Source: a bacterium (lineage in GTDB: Bacteria > Zhuqueibacterota > Zhuqueibacteria > Zhuqueibacterales > Zhuqueibacteraceae). From it: DNA of 64,000 nt. The notes under the pieces are model-generated. The model had not been told where the DNA came from, did not search any database, and worked only from the letters and a program-made list of their open reading frames with translations. Position numbers and translations under genes: made by a program. Positions 46,745 through 54,530 of this stretch are shown here, one piece after another. Position 1 is the first letter of the stretch. Each line of letters opens with the position of its first letter. The stretch is taken from assembly GCA_023150945.1 (NCBI GenBank), contig JAKLJX010000010.1, positions 171,696-235,695 of the forward strand. Direction: 5' to 3'.

Positions 46745-47299
46745 TCAGTTCCACTCTTCCCGGTCACCCCAGTCAAAGGAGTCTTCATCTTCATCGGGGT
46801 TGTCTTCGTCGTCCCAATCTTCTTCCTCCTCCCAGTCATCTTCTTCTGCTTCTTCGTCTTCTTCCTCCTCCTCCTCCTCCTCCTCGTCTTCTTCCTCTTC
46901 CTCTTCTTCGTCGGCGTCCTCCCAGTCTTCTTCATCGTCCCATTGTTCTTCGTCATCCCAGTCTTCGAAGTCGTCGAGTTCTTCTTCGCCTTCTTCGTCG
47001 ATTTCTTCGAGGTCGGTGTCTTCTTCTTCGCCTTCCTCACCTTCCCCGCCTTCCCCGCCTTCGGGTTCGTCTTCGTCCGAGTCTTCGTCGTCCAAATCCT
47101 CTTCCTCCTCGTCCCACTCTTCCTCGTCCTCTTTGGGGCCAAGCTTGATGGTCTGCAAATCGAGCTCGCCCATCGGTCGCTGGTCAGTGTGTTCGAGGCG
47201 GAAAAGCGAATGGCCTGCCGCAATGCTCATCAGCTCAGACAACTCGCCGGTGAAGACACGGTCTGAGCCCAGGTCTTGCGTATTGGGTTTCGGTTGCAT
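46745..47299 (-). CDS. Extremely acidic low-complexity protein
   Basis: 184 residues. The first ~56 look foldable (MQPKPNTQDLGSDRVFTGEL, ELMSIAAGHSLFRLEHT). Residues 57-184 are almost only Glu and Asp, broken by regularly placed Trp, Gly and Phe (for example EDWDDEEQWDDEEDWED). The start at 47299 has AAGGAG 6 nt upstream, and a proper terminator follows, so this is an expressed gene and not sequence noise. I do not recognise a family. The tail resembles DNA-mimic or chaperone-like acidic tails, and a shorter tail of the same style ends the HU protein at 54041. Its function is unknown. Confidence 0.7.
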   Translation of the reverse strand: MQPKPNTQDLGSDRVFTGELSELMSIAAGHSLFRLEHTDQRPMGELDLQTIKLGPKEDEEEWDEEEEDLDDEDSDEDEPEGGEGGEGEEGEEEDTDLEEIDEEGEEELDDFEDWDDEEQWDDEEDWEDADEEEEEEEDEEEEEEEEEDEEAEEDDWEEEEDWDDEDNPDEDEDSFDWGDREEWN

Positions 47300-47362
47300 G
47301 CTCATCTCCTTCAATGGTTTCAAATTCGCTGTGTCCGCCCAGAAATGACTATGGGCCTGCGC

Positions 47363-48529
47363 TCAGGAATAACAGATCGCTGCTCCGGCGTCGGCCGTCA
47401 TGCTTGCAGTTTCGCCGGCGAGCTGATGATAGACTGCTTCAGTCGCCGCGAGCATTTTCGGCAGAGAGAACGACTCCGCCGCGTGACGCTCAGCCGCGGC
47501 GCCCAGCCGCCGGCGCAGGGGAGCGTCTTCCGCCAGTTGCAGCGCCGCCTGCGTAAGGGCCTCGACGTCTTTGGGCGGCACCAGCAGGCCGGTCTGCCCC
47601 GGCTTGACGATGTCAAGTACGCCGTCGCAATTCGAAGAGATCACCGCTTTGCCCATGGCCATGGCTTCGATCAACACCAAGCCGAACGCCTCGGCGTGCG
47701 AGGGAAAAACAAACACATCGAGCGCGGCAAGCAGACGGGCGACGTCTTGGCGAAAGCCGAGGCAGATGGTCACCTCCTGCAAGCCCGCAGCGGCGATGCG
47801 ATCAAGGATGAGCCGGGCTTCTTCTTCTTCGCCCCGGCTCGGTCCGCCGATCAACACAAAACGGGCGTGCGGCAGCCGGGACCGCAGACGGCGTGCCATC
47901 TCCAGGAACTCCAGATAGCCCTTGCTGATTTGCAGCCGGCCGACGATGCCGAAAACCAGATGCGCGGCGGACACGCCCAATTCCGCGCGCACCGCATCCG
48001 CCTCAAAACGTTCCGGGGAAAATTCCTGCAGATCGACCCCGTGGTGAATGACGCCGACTTTGCCGGCGGAGACAGGATGGGTCGCCAACAGATTGCGCCG
48101 AATGACTTCGGAGATGGCGATGAGGTAATCGACGCGGCGATAAAGATAGCGATGTAAAAGATCGCGTTTGGGCTTTTGCGTCCCGATGTGCTTGGTTAAG
48201 ACCAGGGGAATTTGCGGCACGCCGGGATGCGACAGCGCCGGAACCAATGTCCACAGGTCGCGAGAATAGTGGGCGTGGATGACCTCCGGCTGTTCTTTCA
48301 GCAAGAGTTTTGCTAGCTTGAGAAGCGCTCGAGGATGGAAATATCCTCCCAGGCTCAAATCGTGCGGTTGGAAACCGCGCTTCTGGAAATCGGCATAGAG
48401 TGGAGAGCCGGGTCTACACAACGGCAGAATCTTGTGCCCGCGGTTCGCCAGATGCTGAGATAGATAGCTGACATGCATCTCCATACCTCCCCACGACGGT
48501 GAGGTACAGATCTGCAGGATTTGCGCCAT
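47363..48529 (-). CDS. Family 4 glycosyltransferase
   Basis: 388 residues, GT-B fold. The acceptor-side N-terminal motif is SPSWGGMEMHVSYLSQHL, with HAHYSRD in the middle. The donor site GIVGRLQISKGYLEFL comes before the diagnostic E-x7-E motif in EAFGLVLIEAMAMGKAVI near 285-300. GT4 enzymes use nucleotide sugars, usually with retention, to build surface polysaccharide or lipopolysaccharide. No other glycan gene is adjacent, so the product is unknown. The start at ATG 48529 fits the family N-terminus. Confidence 0.9.
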   Translation of the reverse strand: MAQILQICTSPSWGGMEMHVSYLSQHLANRGHKILPLCRPGSPLYADFQKRGFQPHDLSLGGYFHPRALLKLAKLLLKEQPEVIHAHYSRDLWTLVPALSHPGVPQIPLVLTKHIGTQKPKRDLLHRYLYRRVDYLIAISEVIRRNLLATHPVSAGKVGVIHHGVDLQEFSPERFEADAVRAELGVSAAHLVFGIVGRLQISKGYLEFLEMARRLRSRLPHARFVLIGGPSRGEEEEARLILDRIAAAGLQEVTICLGFRQDVARLLAALDVFVFPSHAEAFGLVLIEAMAMGKAVISSNCDGVLDIVKPGQTGLLVPPKDVEALTQAALQLAEDAPLRRRLGAAAERHAAESFSLPKMLAATEAVYHQLAGETASMTADAGAAICYS

Positions 48530-48617
48530 GATGGAAACGAGCTAAGTCCTTGTTCTCGCGCCTACCTATCTTTTTTGCAGGGCGCAAGATAAACCATCGA
48601 CCTTCAAAAAGCAAGCA

Positions 48618-49202
48618 CTATTTGTACAGGTCGTGCGCGCGAATGTAACCTCGGACCACCTCGGGAACCAGGTAGCGTATCGATCTGTTATTTTTAACCT
48701 TGAGACGGATGGCAGTAGACGAAATTCCGATCAGATTGCCGCTGAGTTGATGATCGGCTTGAGTCAACGCTGCGGCCTCGGATTCCGATTGTTTTTCGGG
48801 GCGAGGATAAACCGCCAACTGCGCGAGGCTGCGGATCGCCTCAGGTTCACGCCACTTGTGAAATTCCGACAGACTGTCAGCGCCAATGATCAAATGGAAT
48901 TGCGCACCGGCATATTCCGGCCGGCGACTCAGGAGGCGGAGAGTCTCAACGGTGTAAGAAGGCCCGGGCCTCTCCAGTTCCACGGTCGAGACTTCAAAGC
49001 GAGGATTGCCGGCAACAGCAGCACGCAACATCGCCAGGCGATGCGCGACCGCGGTGAGTTGCACGGCGTTCTTGTGGGGAGGCTGCGGCGCAAGCACAAA
49101 TAGGACGCGCTCGAGCTGCAGCTCTTCGCTTGCGCTTTCTGCAATGATGAGATGGCCGTAGTGCACCGGATCAAACGTGCCGCCCAAAATGCCGACTCGC
49201 AT
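48618..49202 (-). CDS. nadD: Nicotinate-nucleotide adenylyltransferase
   Basis: 194 residues. The N-terminal nucleotidyltransferase motif is GGTFDPVHYGHL (residues 7-18). FVLAPQPPHK, ADSLSEFHKW and the C-terminal ISSTAIR motif, which completes the ATP site, follow. It forms deamido-NAD+ from nicotinate mononucleotide. It lies 8 bp after bamD on the same strand, so the two are probably cotranscribed. Confidence 0.96.
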   Translation of the reverse strand: MRVGILGGTFDPVHYGHLIIAESASEELQLERVLFVLAPQPPHKNAVQLTAVAHRLAMLRAAVAGNPRFEVSTVELERPGPSYTVETLRLLSRRPEYAGAQFHLIIGADSLSEFHKWREPEAIRSLAQLAVYPRPEKQSESEAAALTQADHQLSGNLIGISSTAIRLKVKNNRSIRYLVPEVVRGYIRAHDLYK

Positions 49203-49210
49203 GCGCTTCT

Positions 49211-50074
49211 CTAATTCCTGGCCTGGCCGTTCGTGGCAAGTTTGTCTTCCAGCATTTTGAGCAGTGTCTCGGCCCGTTGCCGGTATTTTTGCTCCGCCAA
49301 GCCGGCATTATTGGCCTCGGCCTTCTCTTGATCCTGGCGATACTTGTCGAGAAGAGTTCGCAGGCTTTCCCGGGCTTCGCTGTAGCGCTCCAGCTTGGTG
49401 AGGGCTTCGGCTTTGAAGAAAAGCGCCGGCTCATAGTACCGGGTATCATAGAAGCGGTTGAGCACGCCGTCGTAGTAGATCAACGCCGATTCGTAGTAGG
49501 CCATGCGGCGATAGAGGTCAGCGGTGCGGTACTCTTTCTTGGCGAGTTTATCGCGCGTGAGGTTGAGCTTGCTGACCACCTCCTGCCGCAAATCGCTGGT
49601 GGGATAATCATCCAGGAAGCGCTGAAACTCCTCGATGGCCTGCCAGGTGTATTTTTGATCGAGATCCGCTTTCGGCGAGAGTTGATAGTAGCACATGCCG
49701 AGTTTGTATTGCGCGTCGTCGAGGTATTCGCTTTGCGGGTAGAGGCGCAGGAGTTTTTCGTATTCCGCCGCGGCCGTGATGAATTCCTCCATGCCGTAGT
49801 GGCACTCCGCCAGGTAATACTGCGCCTCATCGACGAAGGTGCTGCCCGGCGCGTTCAGCGTCACGATGCGAAATTGGGTGCGGGCATCGTAGTAGTTCTT
49901 CTTGCGGAACAACTCCATGGCATAGGCCAGACGCTCTTCGTTGGTGAGGTTGGCGCGCAGCTTGTTGCTGCCGCAGGCCAGCAGCCCGGTGAGCACGGCA
50001 AGGCCCGCCAGCAGGCAAATACCGCCTCGCCGCAAGTGCAGGGAAAGACGGTTCCGGTTCATCTGAGTTTTCAT
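49211..50074 (-). CDS. bamD: Outer-membrane assembly lipoprotein BamD
   Basis: 287 residues. A lipoprotein signal peptide has lipobox LLAC with C34. Five TPR-like repeats follow (RLAYAMELFRKKNYYDARTQF; AQYYLAECHYGMEEFITAAAEY; AQYKLGMCYYQLSP; LYRRMAYYESALIYYDGVL; ALFFKAEALTKLERYSEA), the BamD order. BamD binds BamA and helps insert outer-membrane beta-barrels. The start is ATG 50074 with AAGG upstream. Genes upstream encode a membrane-attached protein and a PorV-like outer-membrane protein. Confidence 0.92.
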   Translation of the reverse strand: MKTQMNRNRLSLHLRRGGICLLAGLAVLTGLLACGSNKLRANLTNEERLAYAMELFRKKNYYDARTQFRIVTLNAPGSTFVDEAQYYLAECHYGMEEFITAAAEYEKLLRLYPQSEYLDDAQYKLGMCYYQLSPKADLDQKYTWQAIEEFQRFLDDYPTSDLRQEVVSKLNLTRDKLAKKEYRTADLYRRMAYYESALIYYDGVLNRFYDTRYYEPALFFKAEALTKLERYSEARESLRTLLDKYRQDQEKAEANNAGLAEQKYRQRAETLLKMLEDKLATNGQARN

Positions 50075-50094
50075 TGGCACCTTGGTATAAGTTC

Positions 50095-50733
50095 CTATTG
50101 ACTTCGCAGCGAATAAAACGCATAGACGATGGCGCCGGTTGCGGCGACCAGCACCGCTGGTTCGAGCCAACGGTGCGTGCGTTCCCGCTCCACCCAACGT
50201 CCGACGGTCATGGGCACGGCGGTGTTTTCCAGTCCGGCAATCTGGCCGGCTTGCACGGTATCGCGGTGCACGATCTGCACCAGTCCCTGAAAATATATCT
50301 CGCCGGTGGATTCATGGTGAACATCAAAGTCGACCGCCACCTGCGCCGACCGCTGTGCGCGCGCCGTGCGCAGCCAGCCCAACCATCCGCCCGGCAGCCG
50401 GCTGTAGGTCAATTGCGCTTGCACGACGGCATAATTGACCGCAATACCCTTTCTTGAGACGGTTTCCCGGTCAAAAACGCCTTGCCGGTTTTGCGCGCGA
50501 ATGATTTCGGTCAACGCGTTTTGCAGCAGCCGGCCCGGGCTTTCGGCGCCGGCCGGCACGCGTGCGATCACAATCAGCGAATCAGGCACAGCCGCGAGCG
50601 TGGCAACCGGCTCCGCAGCACAGGCTCGCAAGGCTGCCTGTAGGAACTGCAGATTGCTGGGCGGCAGTTGCGCACCGGCCGGCGCAAATTCGAAAAAGAA
50701 AAATGCCGCAAGCAAAATCCTGGCTGTCTTCAA
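50095..50733 (-). CDS. Secreted/membrane-tethered protein of unknown function
   Basis: About 212 residues from a TTG at 50733. An N-terminal signal-like segment (KTARILLAAFFFFEFAPAGAQ) is followed by a ~150-residue domain and a C-terminal hydrophobic helix (WLEPAVLVAATGAIVYAFYSL). I do not recognise the family. Its place between an outer-membrane barrel gene and bamD suggests an envelope-assembly job. The frame is open further upstream into the neighbouring gene; the TTG is chosen because it starts the signal peptide 17 nt after the neighbour's stop. Confidence 0.6.
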   Translation of the reverse strand: MKTARILLAAFFFFEFAPAGAQLPPSNLQFLQAALRACAAEPVATLAAVPDSLIVIARVPAGAESPGRLLQNALTEIIRAQNRQGVFDRETVSRKGIAVNYAVVQAQLTYSRLPGGWLGWLRTARAQRSAQVAVDFDVHHESTGEIYFQGLVQIVHRDTVQAGQIAGLENTAVPMTVGRWVERERTHRWLEPAVLVAATGAIVYAFYSLRSQ

Positions 50734-50750
50734 CTGAAGCTCGCTTCCGG

Positions 50751-51863
50751 TTAAAGGCGAAGGATCGTGGTGAGCGCGTGGATTTTGCGGCGCCCGCCGG
50801 CTTCGATCACCACGCCGTAATTCAACAGCCAATTGGGCGAATGGCCGCGCCGGCCCGCAAACAGCAAGTCGGCGGTGTTAAACAGCCCGCAGCCGGCAGT
50901 GAATGCCATCCGCTCTTCCTGGCCCATCCAAAACGCACCGCCGCGCAAGGCGATCACCGAAAAGAGTTGCTGCTCGAATCCGACATGCGGCTCACGCACC
51001 ATTTCCGTGTTGTCTTCTACCAGGTTGCGCACATCCAGGGCCAGCAGGGTGCCCGGCCGCGGCCTGGCACTCACGCCGAGATTAACGCTGCCATCCACGA
51101 AGCGTTCCGGATGGTCACGATAGCCCTGGCCGGGCTGCGTGGGCAGGGTGAGATAGCTGACGCCCACCAGCACGTTTTGCCATGGCGCCACCGTGATTCC
51201 ATAGGCGGCCCGCATCACCCATTCCCGCCGCTCCGGCGCCGTGCTTTGATAATAAAGCCCCAGGCTCCCTCCCATCGCGACCCTTTCGGCAACCCGCATG
51301 CGCACCGCGAACACGCTGTATTGATTGTCGAGATATTCGTCGACCTCGCCCCACCCGGTGCGCGCCAGCAGCGCCCAGCGGGTGGATTGTTCCGCGATGA
51401 GGGCGGCGAAATCAAAAGGCCCGAGGCGCAGCACCATGCCCTTGATCAACAGCCCGGCAGTGGCGAGCGCCCGCGCGCTCGCACTGGTGGACTCGTTGAA
51501 GAAGCGCGCCGGTCGCGCCGCCGCCCATGCAGGCGTCAAGGGATTGAGAAAGAGCTTGAAAACCGGATCGCGTGCGCTGCGGCTGCCGAGATTGGCGGGA
51601 TTGTACAAACCCGCCGCCAGTTCATCGTGTACCGCGACGAACGCGCCGCCCATGGCCAGCGGCCGCGCGCTCAGCGTATTGGTGGTGAGGTATGCCTCCT
51701 GCGCCCACGCGCCGGTGGCGCTGAAAAAAATGATGAGTGCGGCTCGCGCCGCAGCCAGACGGTTGCAAAATTGATTTCGGCATATCCATTCAGACCAGGG
51801 CAGCGGCTGGGAGCATCGTGGTTGATTCGGGGAATGGTGCAAGAGTCGCAAGAGACGATACAC
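50751..51863 (-). CDS. PorV/FadL-like outer-membrane barrel protein (start uncertain)
   Basis: About 370 residues. A hydrophobic export segment (AALIIFFSATGAWAQ) is followed by RPLAMGGAFVAVHDELAAGLYNPANLG, typical of PorV/UPF0164-type barrels, then alternating beta strands to the end. PorV acts in type IX secretion, but many relatives have other roles. No ATG, GTG or TTG sits at the expected signal-peptide start; the nearest upstream candidate is GTG 51863, which would add ~35 unexpected residues and overlap the truncated lnt gene by ~70 nt. The region at 51700-51860 may be a deletion junction. Confidence 0.65.
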   Translation of the reverse strand: MYRLLRLLHHSPNQPRCSQPLPWSEWICRNQFCNRLAAARAALIIFFSATGAWAQEAYLTTNTLSARPLAMGGAFVAVHDELAAGLYNPANLGSRSARDPVFKLFLNPLTPAWAAARPARFFNESTSASARALATAGLLIKGMVLRLGPFDFAALIAEQSTRWALLARTGWGEVDEYLDNQYSVFAVRMRVAERVAMGGSLGLYYQSTAPERREWVMRAAYGITVAPWQNVLVGVSYLTLPTQPGQGYRDHPERFVDGSVNLGVSARPRPGTLLALDVRNLVEDNTEMVREPHVGFEQQLFSVIALRGGAFWMGQEERMAFTAGCGLFNTADLLFAGRRGHSPNWLLNYGVVIEAGGRRKIHALTTILRL

Positions 51864-52524
51864 TTGTTTTCGCTTTTCTGAGTAGTCGAACTTCGATCTT
51901 CGGTTCCTCAAACTGCCGCGTATTCGGAGTGATGAGCCGGCTGAGAGCAAACGGCAAGGCAAACGCGAGCAGCAGCACTGCGCTCAGGCCGGTCAGCCAG
52001 CGCGGTTCATGCCGGCGCAGCCACATGCCGAGCAGCAGCGCGTTGAGCGCAGCCACCCAAAGCGAGACGGCATAGACGCCGAATGCAGGTGTGTACAGGA
52101 TCATTTGCAGGTAGTAGTTCTGCGTATAGCCCAGGGCAAAGGCCTGAAAGTCGGCCTGCACCAGTGCTTTGCCGGCTTCAATGGCCACCCACAGAAACGG
52201 CACCGCGAGCAGATAGCCGCGCGGCCACCACCGCCGCAGCGGCAGCAGCAGCAGCGCAAACAAGACATAGAACGAGGCATGTACCGCAATGGTGTACATG
52301 TTGGTGAAGGGCCCCATTCGTCCGGAGGCCAGGATCGCGAGCGCCGTCAGCAGCAGCCCGAACAATGCGCTCCAGCGCACGGTCTCCGCCGGCGCTTTGT
52401 CCTGCAACAGCAGCAACAGGGGAATCAAGCCCCAGTAGGCCAGAAATCCCCAACGATAGGGCGGGAAGGCCAGGGTCAGGGCCACTGCCGCGAGCAGGCA
52501 GAGCAGCAGATTACGTGACCTCAA
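51790..52524 (-). CDS. Truncated apolipoprotein N-acyltransferase (membrane half only)
   Basis: 244 residues. The N-terminal ~205 residues match the membrane half of Lnt: LTLAFPPYRWGFLAYWGLIPLLLLL, then FLWVAIEAGKAL and QNYYLQMILYTPAFGVYAVSLWV. Lnt is usually ~500 residues with a C-terminal nitrilase domain carrying the Glu-Lys-Cys triad. Here the sequence stops just after the linker (EEPKIEVRLL) and ends in an unrelated tail, so the catalytic domain is absent. It is probably non-functional as an acyltransferase, or it may have a different role. The TTG start at 52524 overlaps the upstream stop (TTGA). Confidence 0.7.
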   Translation of the reverse strand: MRSRNLLLCLLAAVALTLAFPPYRWGFLAYWGLIPLLLLLQDKAPAETVRWSALFGLLLTALAILASGRMGPFTNMYTIAVHASFYVLFALLLLPLRRWWPRGYLLAVPFLWVAIEAGKALVQADFQAFALGYTQNYYLQMILYTPAFGVYAVSLWVAALNALLLGMWLRRHEPRWLTGLSAVLLLAFALPFALSRLITPNTRQFEEPKIEVRLLRKAKTSVSSLATLAPFPESTTMLPAAALV

Positions 52525-53531
52525 AGCTCGACCTCTTTGCCGCGGCGCGCGGATTCGTACATGGCTTCGATGATGCGCATGCGATCCAGGCTCTCTTCAC
52601 CGGTGGAGAGCATGGGCGTGTCGTCGCGCAGGCATTTGATGAAGTGCCGCAGTTCGTTGCTGTAGGAGCGTTTGTAGCGCGACATGGGTTTGTCGTCGAC
52701 GTGCGGGGTCAGATTGGTGAAATTGCCGTGCACTTCTTTCATCACCCGCAGGGGGTTGGTCATGGCCCAGCCTTGTGTGCCCAGCAAGTTGGTGTAGAGT
52801 TCGTCCTGGGCGGTGAGGAACGTCCAGCTCACTTCCAGCGCCAGAGAACTGCCGTCTTCGAGGTGCACGAACGCCACCGCGGTGTCTTCCACCTCGAGTT
52901 TGGAGACTTTGTTGTAGAGCGTGGCTTTCACGGCCTTGGCTTTCTTGTTGCCGAAGAGCCACAGTGAGAGGTCGAGCATCTGGATGCCCAAGTCCATCAG
53001 CACGCCGCCGCCGGAGTATTGCTTTTGAAAAAGCCAGGAGTGTTCCGACCATTTTTCCTGGCGGCGCAGCCAGCCGCAGCGGGCGTAGAAAATGTCGCCC
53101 AGTTCGCCGGCTTCGATGAAAGATTTCAGGTTGATGGCATCGCGGCGAAAGCGCACGTTCATCGCCACCATGAGTTTGCGCTGATAGCGCCGGGCCGCCT
53201 CCACCATGCTGCGGCCTTGTTCCAAGCTCAGCGCCATGGGTTTTTCGACCAAGACGTGCTTGCCGGCGGACAAGGCGGCGAGGGCGAGCGGCATGTGCAT
53301 GTGGGTGGGCGCGCAAATGTCGATGGCGTCGATATCGTCGCGCTTCAGTACGTCGTCATCGCGGGTGTAGTATTGTGGGATGGCATAGCGCTCGGCCACG
53401 GCCTTGGCACGAGCGAGATTGGTGTCGCATACCGCCACCAAATCGACACCGGAGAGTTTTTTCCAAATGGGAATGTGCGCAACTTGTGCAATACCGCCGG
53501 CGCCGATGACGGCGAGTCTGATCGTTCTCAT
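52521..53531 (-). CDS. Gfo/Idh/MocA-family NAD(P)-dependent oxidoreductase
   Basis: 336 residues. The N-terminal Rossmann domain has GAGGIAQVAHIP (residues 8-19) and the family signature ALSAGKHVLVEKPMAL, with the catalytic-site lysine in EKP. The C-terminal domain has GGGVLMDLGIQMLDLSLWL, the usual G-x-x-x-D-x-x-x-H-like segment with Gln in place of His. Substrates are typically sugars or inositols; none is indicated here. The stop overlaps the start of the lnt-like gene. The start is ATG 53531. Confidence 0.9.
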   Translation of the reverse strand: MRTIRLAVIGAGGIAQVAHIPIWKKLSGVDLVAVCDTNLARAKAVAERYAIPQYYTRDDDVLKRDDIDAIDICAPTHMHMPLALAALSAGKHVLVEKPMALSLEQGRSMVEAARRYQRKLMVAMNVRFRRDAINLKSFIEAGELGDIFYARCGWLRRQEKWSEHSWLFQKQYSGGGVLMDLGIQMLDLSLWLFGNKKAKAVKATLYNKVSKLEVEDTAVAFVHLEDGSSLALEVSWTFLTAQDELYTNLLGTQGWAMTNPLRVMKEVHGNFTNLTPHVDDKPMSRYKRSYSNELRHFIKCLRDDTPMLSTGEESLDRMRIIEAMYESARRGKEVEL

Positions 53532-53541
53532 AGCCAAGGTT

Positions 53542-53988
53542 TCACTGAAGTGAGTGCAAGCGGTCCAGGTAATTTTGCAGAATCAAAATGGCCGCCAACT
53601 GGTCGATTTTTTCTTTGGGTTGCCGCCGGGCGCCGGTCTCCGCCAGCGTGCGTTCCGCCTGTTTGCTCGACCAGCGTTCATCCCAGGCCACCACCGGCAC
53701 GGTCACCTGCTGCTCGAGCTCACGAATGAAGGCTTGCACGGTCTTGGTCATGTCGCTGTCGTCACCGTTGAGGTGGCGCGGCAGCCCCACGACGATCAAG
53801 CCGACCTCTTCCTCCTGGAGGAGCCGCCGCAAGCGCGCGAACAACTCGCCCTTCCCGGTGAAGGGCAGCGTGTCACGGCCATGCGCCAGCAGATGCAAAG
53901 CGTCGCTCACCGCCACGCCGATGCGGCGCCTGCCGTAGTCCAATGCGAGAATTCTCCGGCCGGGCGGCGCGGCCTGCACAGTAGCCAT
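53542..53988 (-). CDS. ruvX: YqgF/RuvX Holliday-junction resolvase-like protein
   Basis: 147 residues, RNase H fold. ILALDYGRRRIGVAVSD carries the first catalytic aspartate, VGLPRHLNGDDSD is the central motif, and VVAWDERWSSKQAER with a late Asp (EKIDQLAA) completes the active site. The family processes the 5' end of pre-16S rRNA and/or resolves DNA junctions. The start is ATG 53988, giving the usual family length; the longer frame to 54129 runs under HU. Confidence 0.93.
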   Translation of the reverse strand: MATVQAAPPGRRILALDYGRRRIGVAVSDALHLLAHGRDTLPFTGKGELFARLRRLLQEEEVGLIVVGLPRHLNGDDSDMTKTVQAFIRELEQQVTVPVVAWDERWSSKQAERTLAETGARRQPKEKIDQLAAILILQNYLDRLHSLQ

Positions 53989-54040
53989 AGGCAAATCAGT
54001 GTTGCTGAACAAGCGTGAGTGACTTTCTCGAGGAGGCGCG

Positions 54041-54484
54041 TCACGGCGTCTGGCGAGGTTCCTTTTCCCCATCCTCTTGCTCGCCGGCTTTTTCCTCGTC
54101 GCCCTCCTCCTCATCTTCCCAATCCTCATCCCAGTCTTCCCAGTCGTTCTTGCCGTCTTCGTTGCGCGGCGGTAGATCGGTGAGCGGCTGCTTCAATACT
54201 TCTTTGAGCAGCTTGCCGGCCTTGAAGTGGGTTTTGCGGCGGGCGGGCACGTAGATGATTTCGCCGGTTTTGGGGTTGCGCGCCTTGGGCTTGGGCTTGG
54301 TGGTTTTCACCTCGAACACGCCAAAATCGCGGATTTCGATGCGGATCTCCGGGTTGGCTTGTTCCATGAACTCGCGCAACGCGGTGAACACGCCATCGAC
54401 GACCTTCTCGGTGAGATAGATCTTCTCGTTGACGATCTTCGCGGTTCGTTTGGCAACGTCTTTCTTGGTAATGGTGCTCTTCAT
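54041..54484 (-). CDS. HU/IHF-family DNA-binding protein with acidic C-terminal tail
   Basis: 147 residues. The first ~100 are a standard HU fold (ITKKDVAKRTAKIVNEKI; IRDFGVFEVKTTKPKPKARNPKTG with the DNA-binding beta arm; THFKAGKLLKEVL). Residues ~108-147 form a Glu/Asp tail broken by Trp (NDWEDWDEDWEDEEEGDEE). HU bends and compacts DNA; an acidic tail is unusual and would be expected to weaken or regulate DNA binding. The start is ATG 54484, with GAGGAG 8 nt upstream. Confidence 0.93.
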   Translation of the reverse strand: MKSTITKKDVAKRTAKIVNEKIYLTEKVVDGVFTALREFMEQANPEIRIEIRDFGVFEVKTTKPKPKARNPKTGEIIYVPARRKTHFKAGKLLKEVLKQPLTDLPPRNEDGKNDWEDWDEDWEDEEEGDEEKAGEQEDGEKEPRQTP

Positions 54485-54530
54485 GACCACGACTCCTCAT
54501 TTTGCGTTCATACGGCACTCGCCGGAAGAT

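Noticed and set aside
46356..47348. A serine-rich plus-strand frame of 330 codons
   Set aside because: The poly-Ser is only the complement of the Glu/Asp codons in the acidic protein gene, which has a proper start site and terminator.
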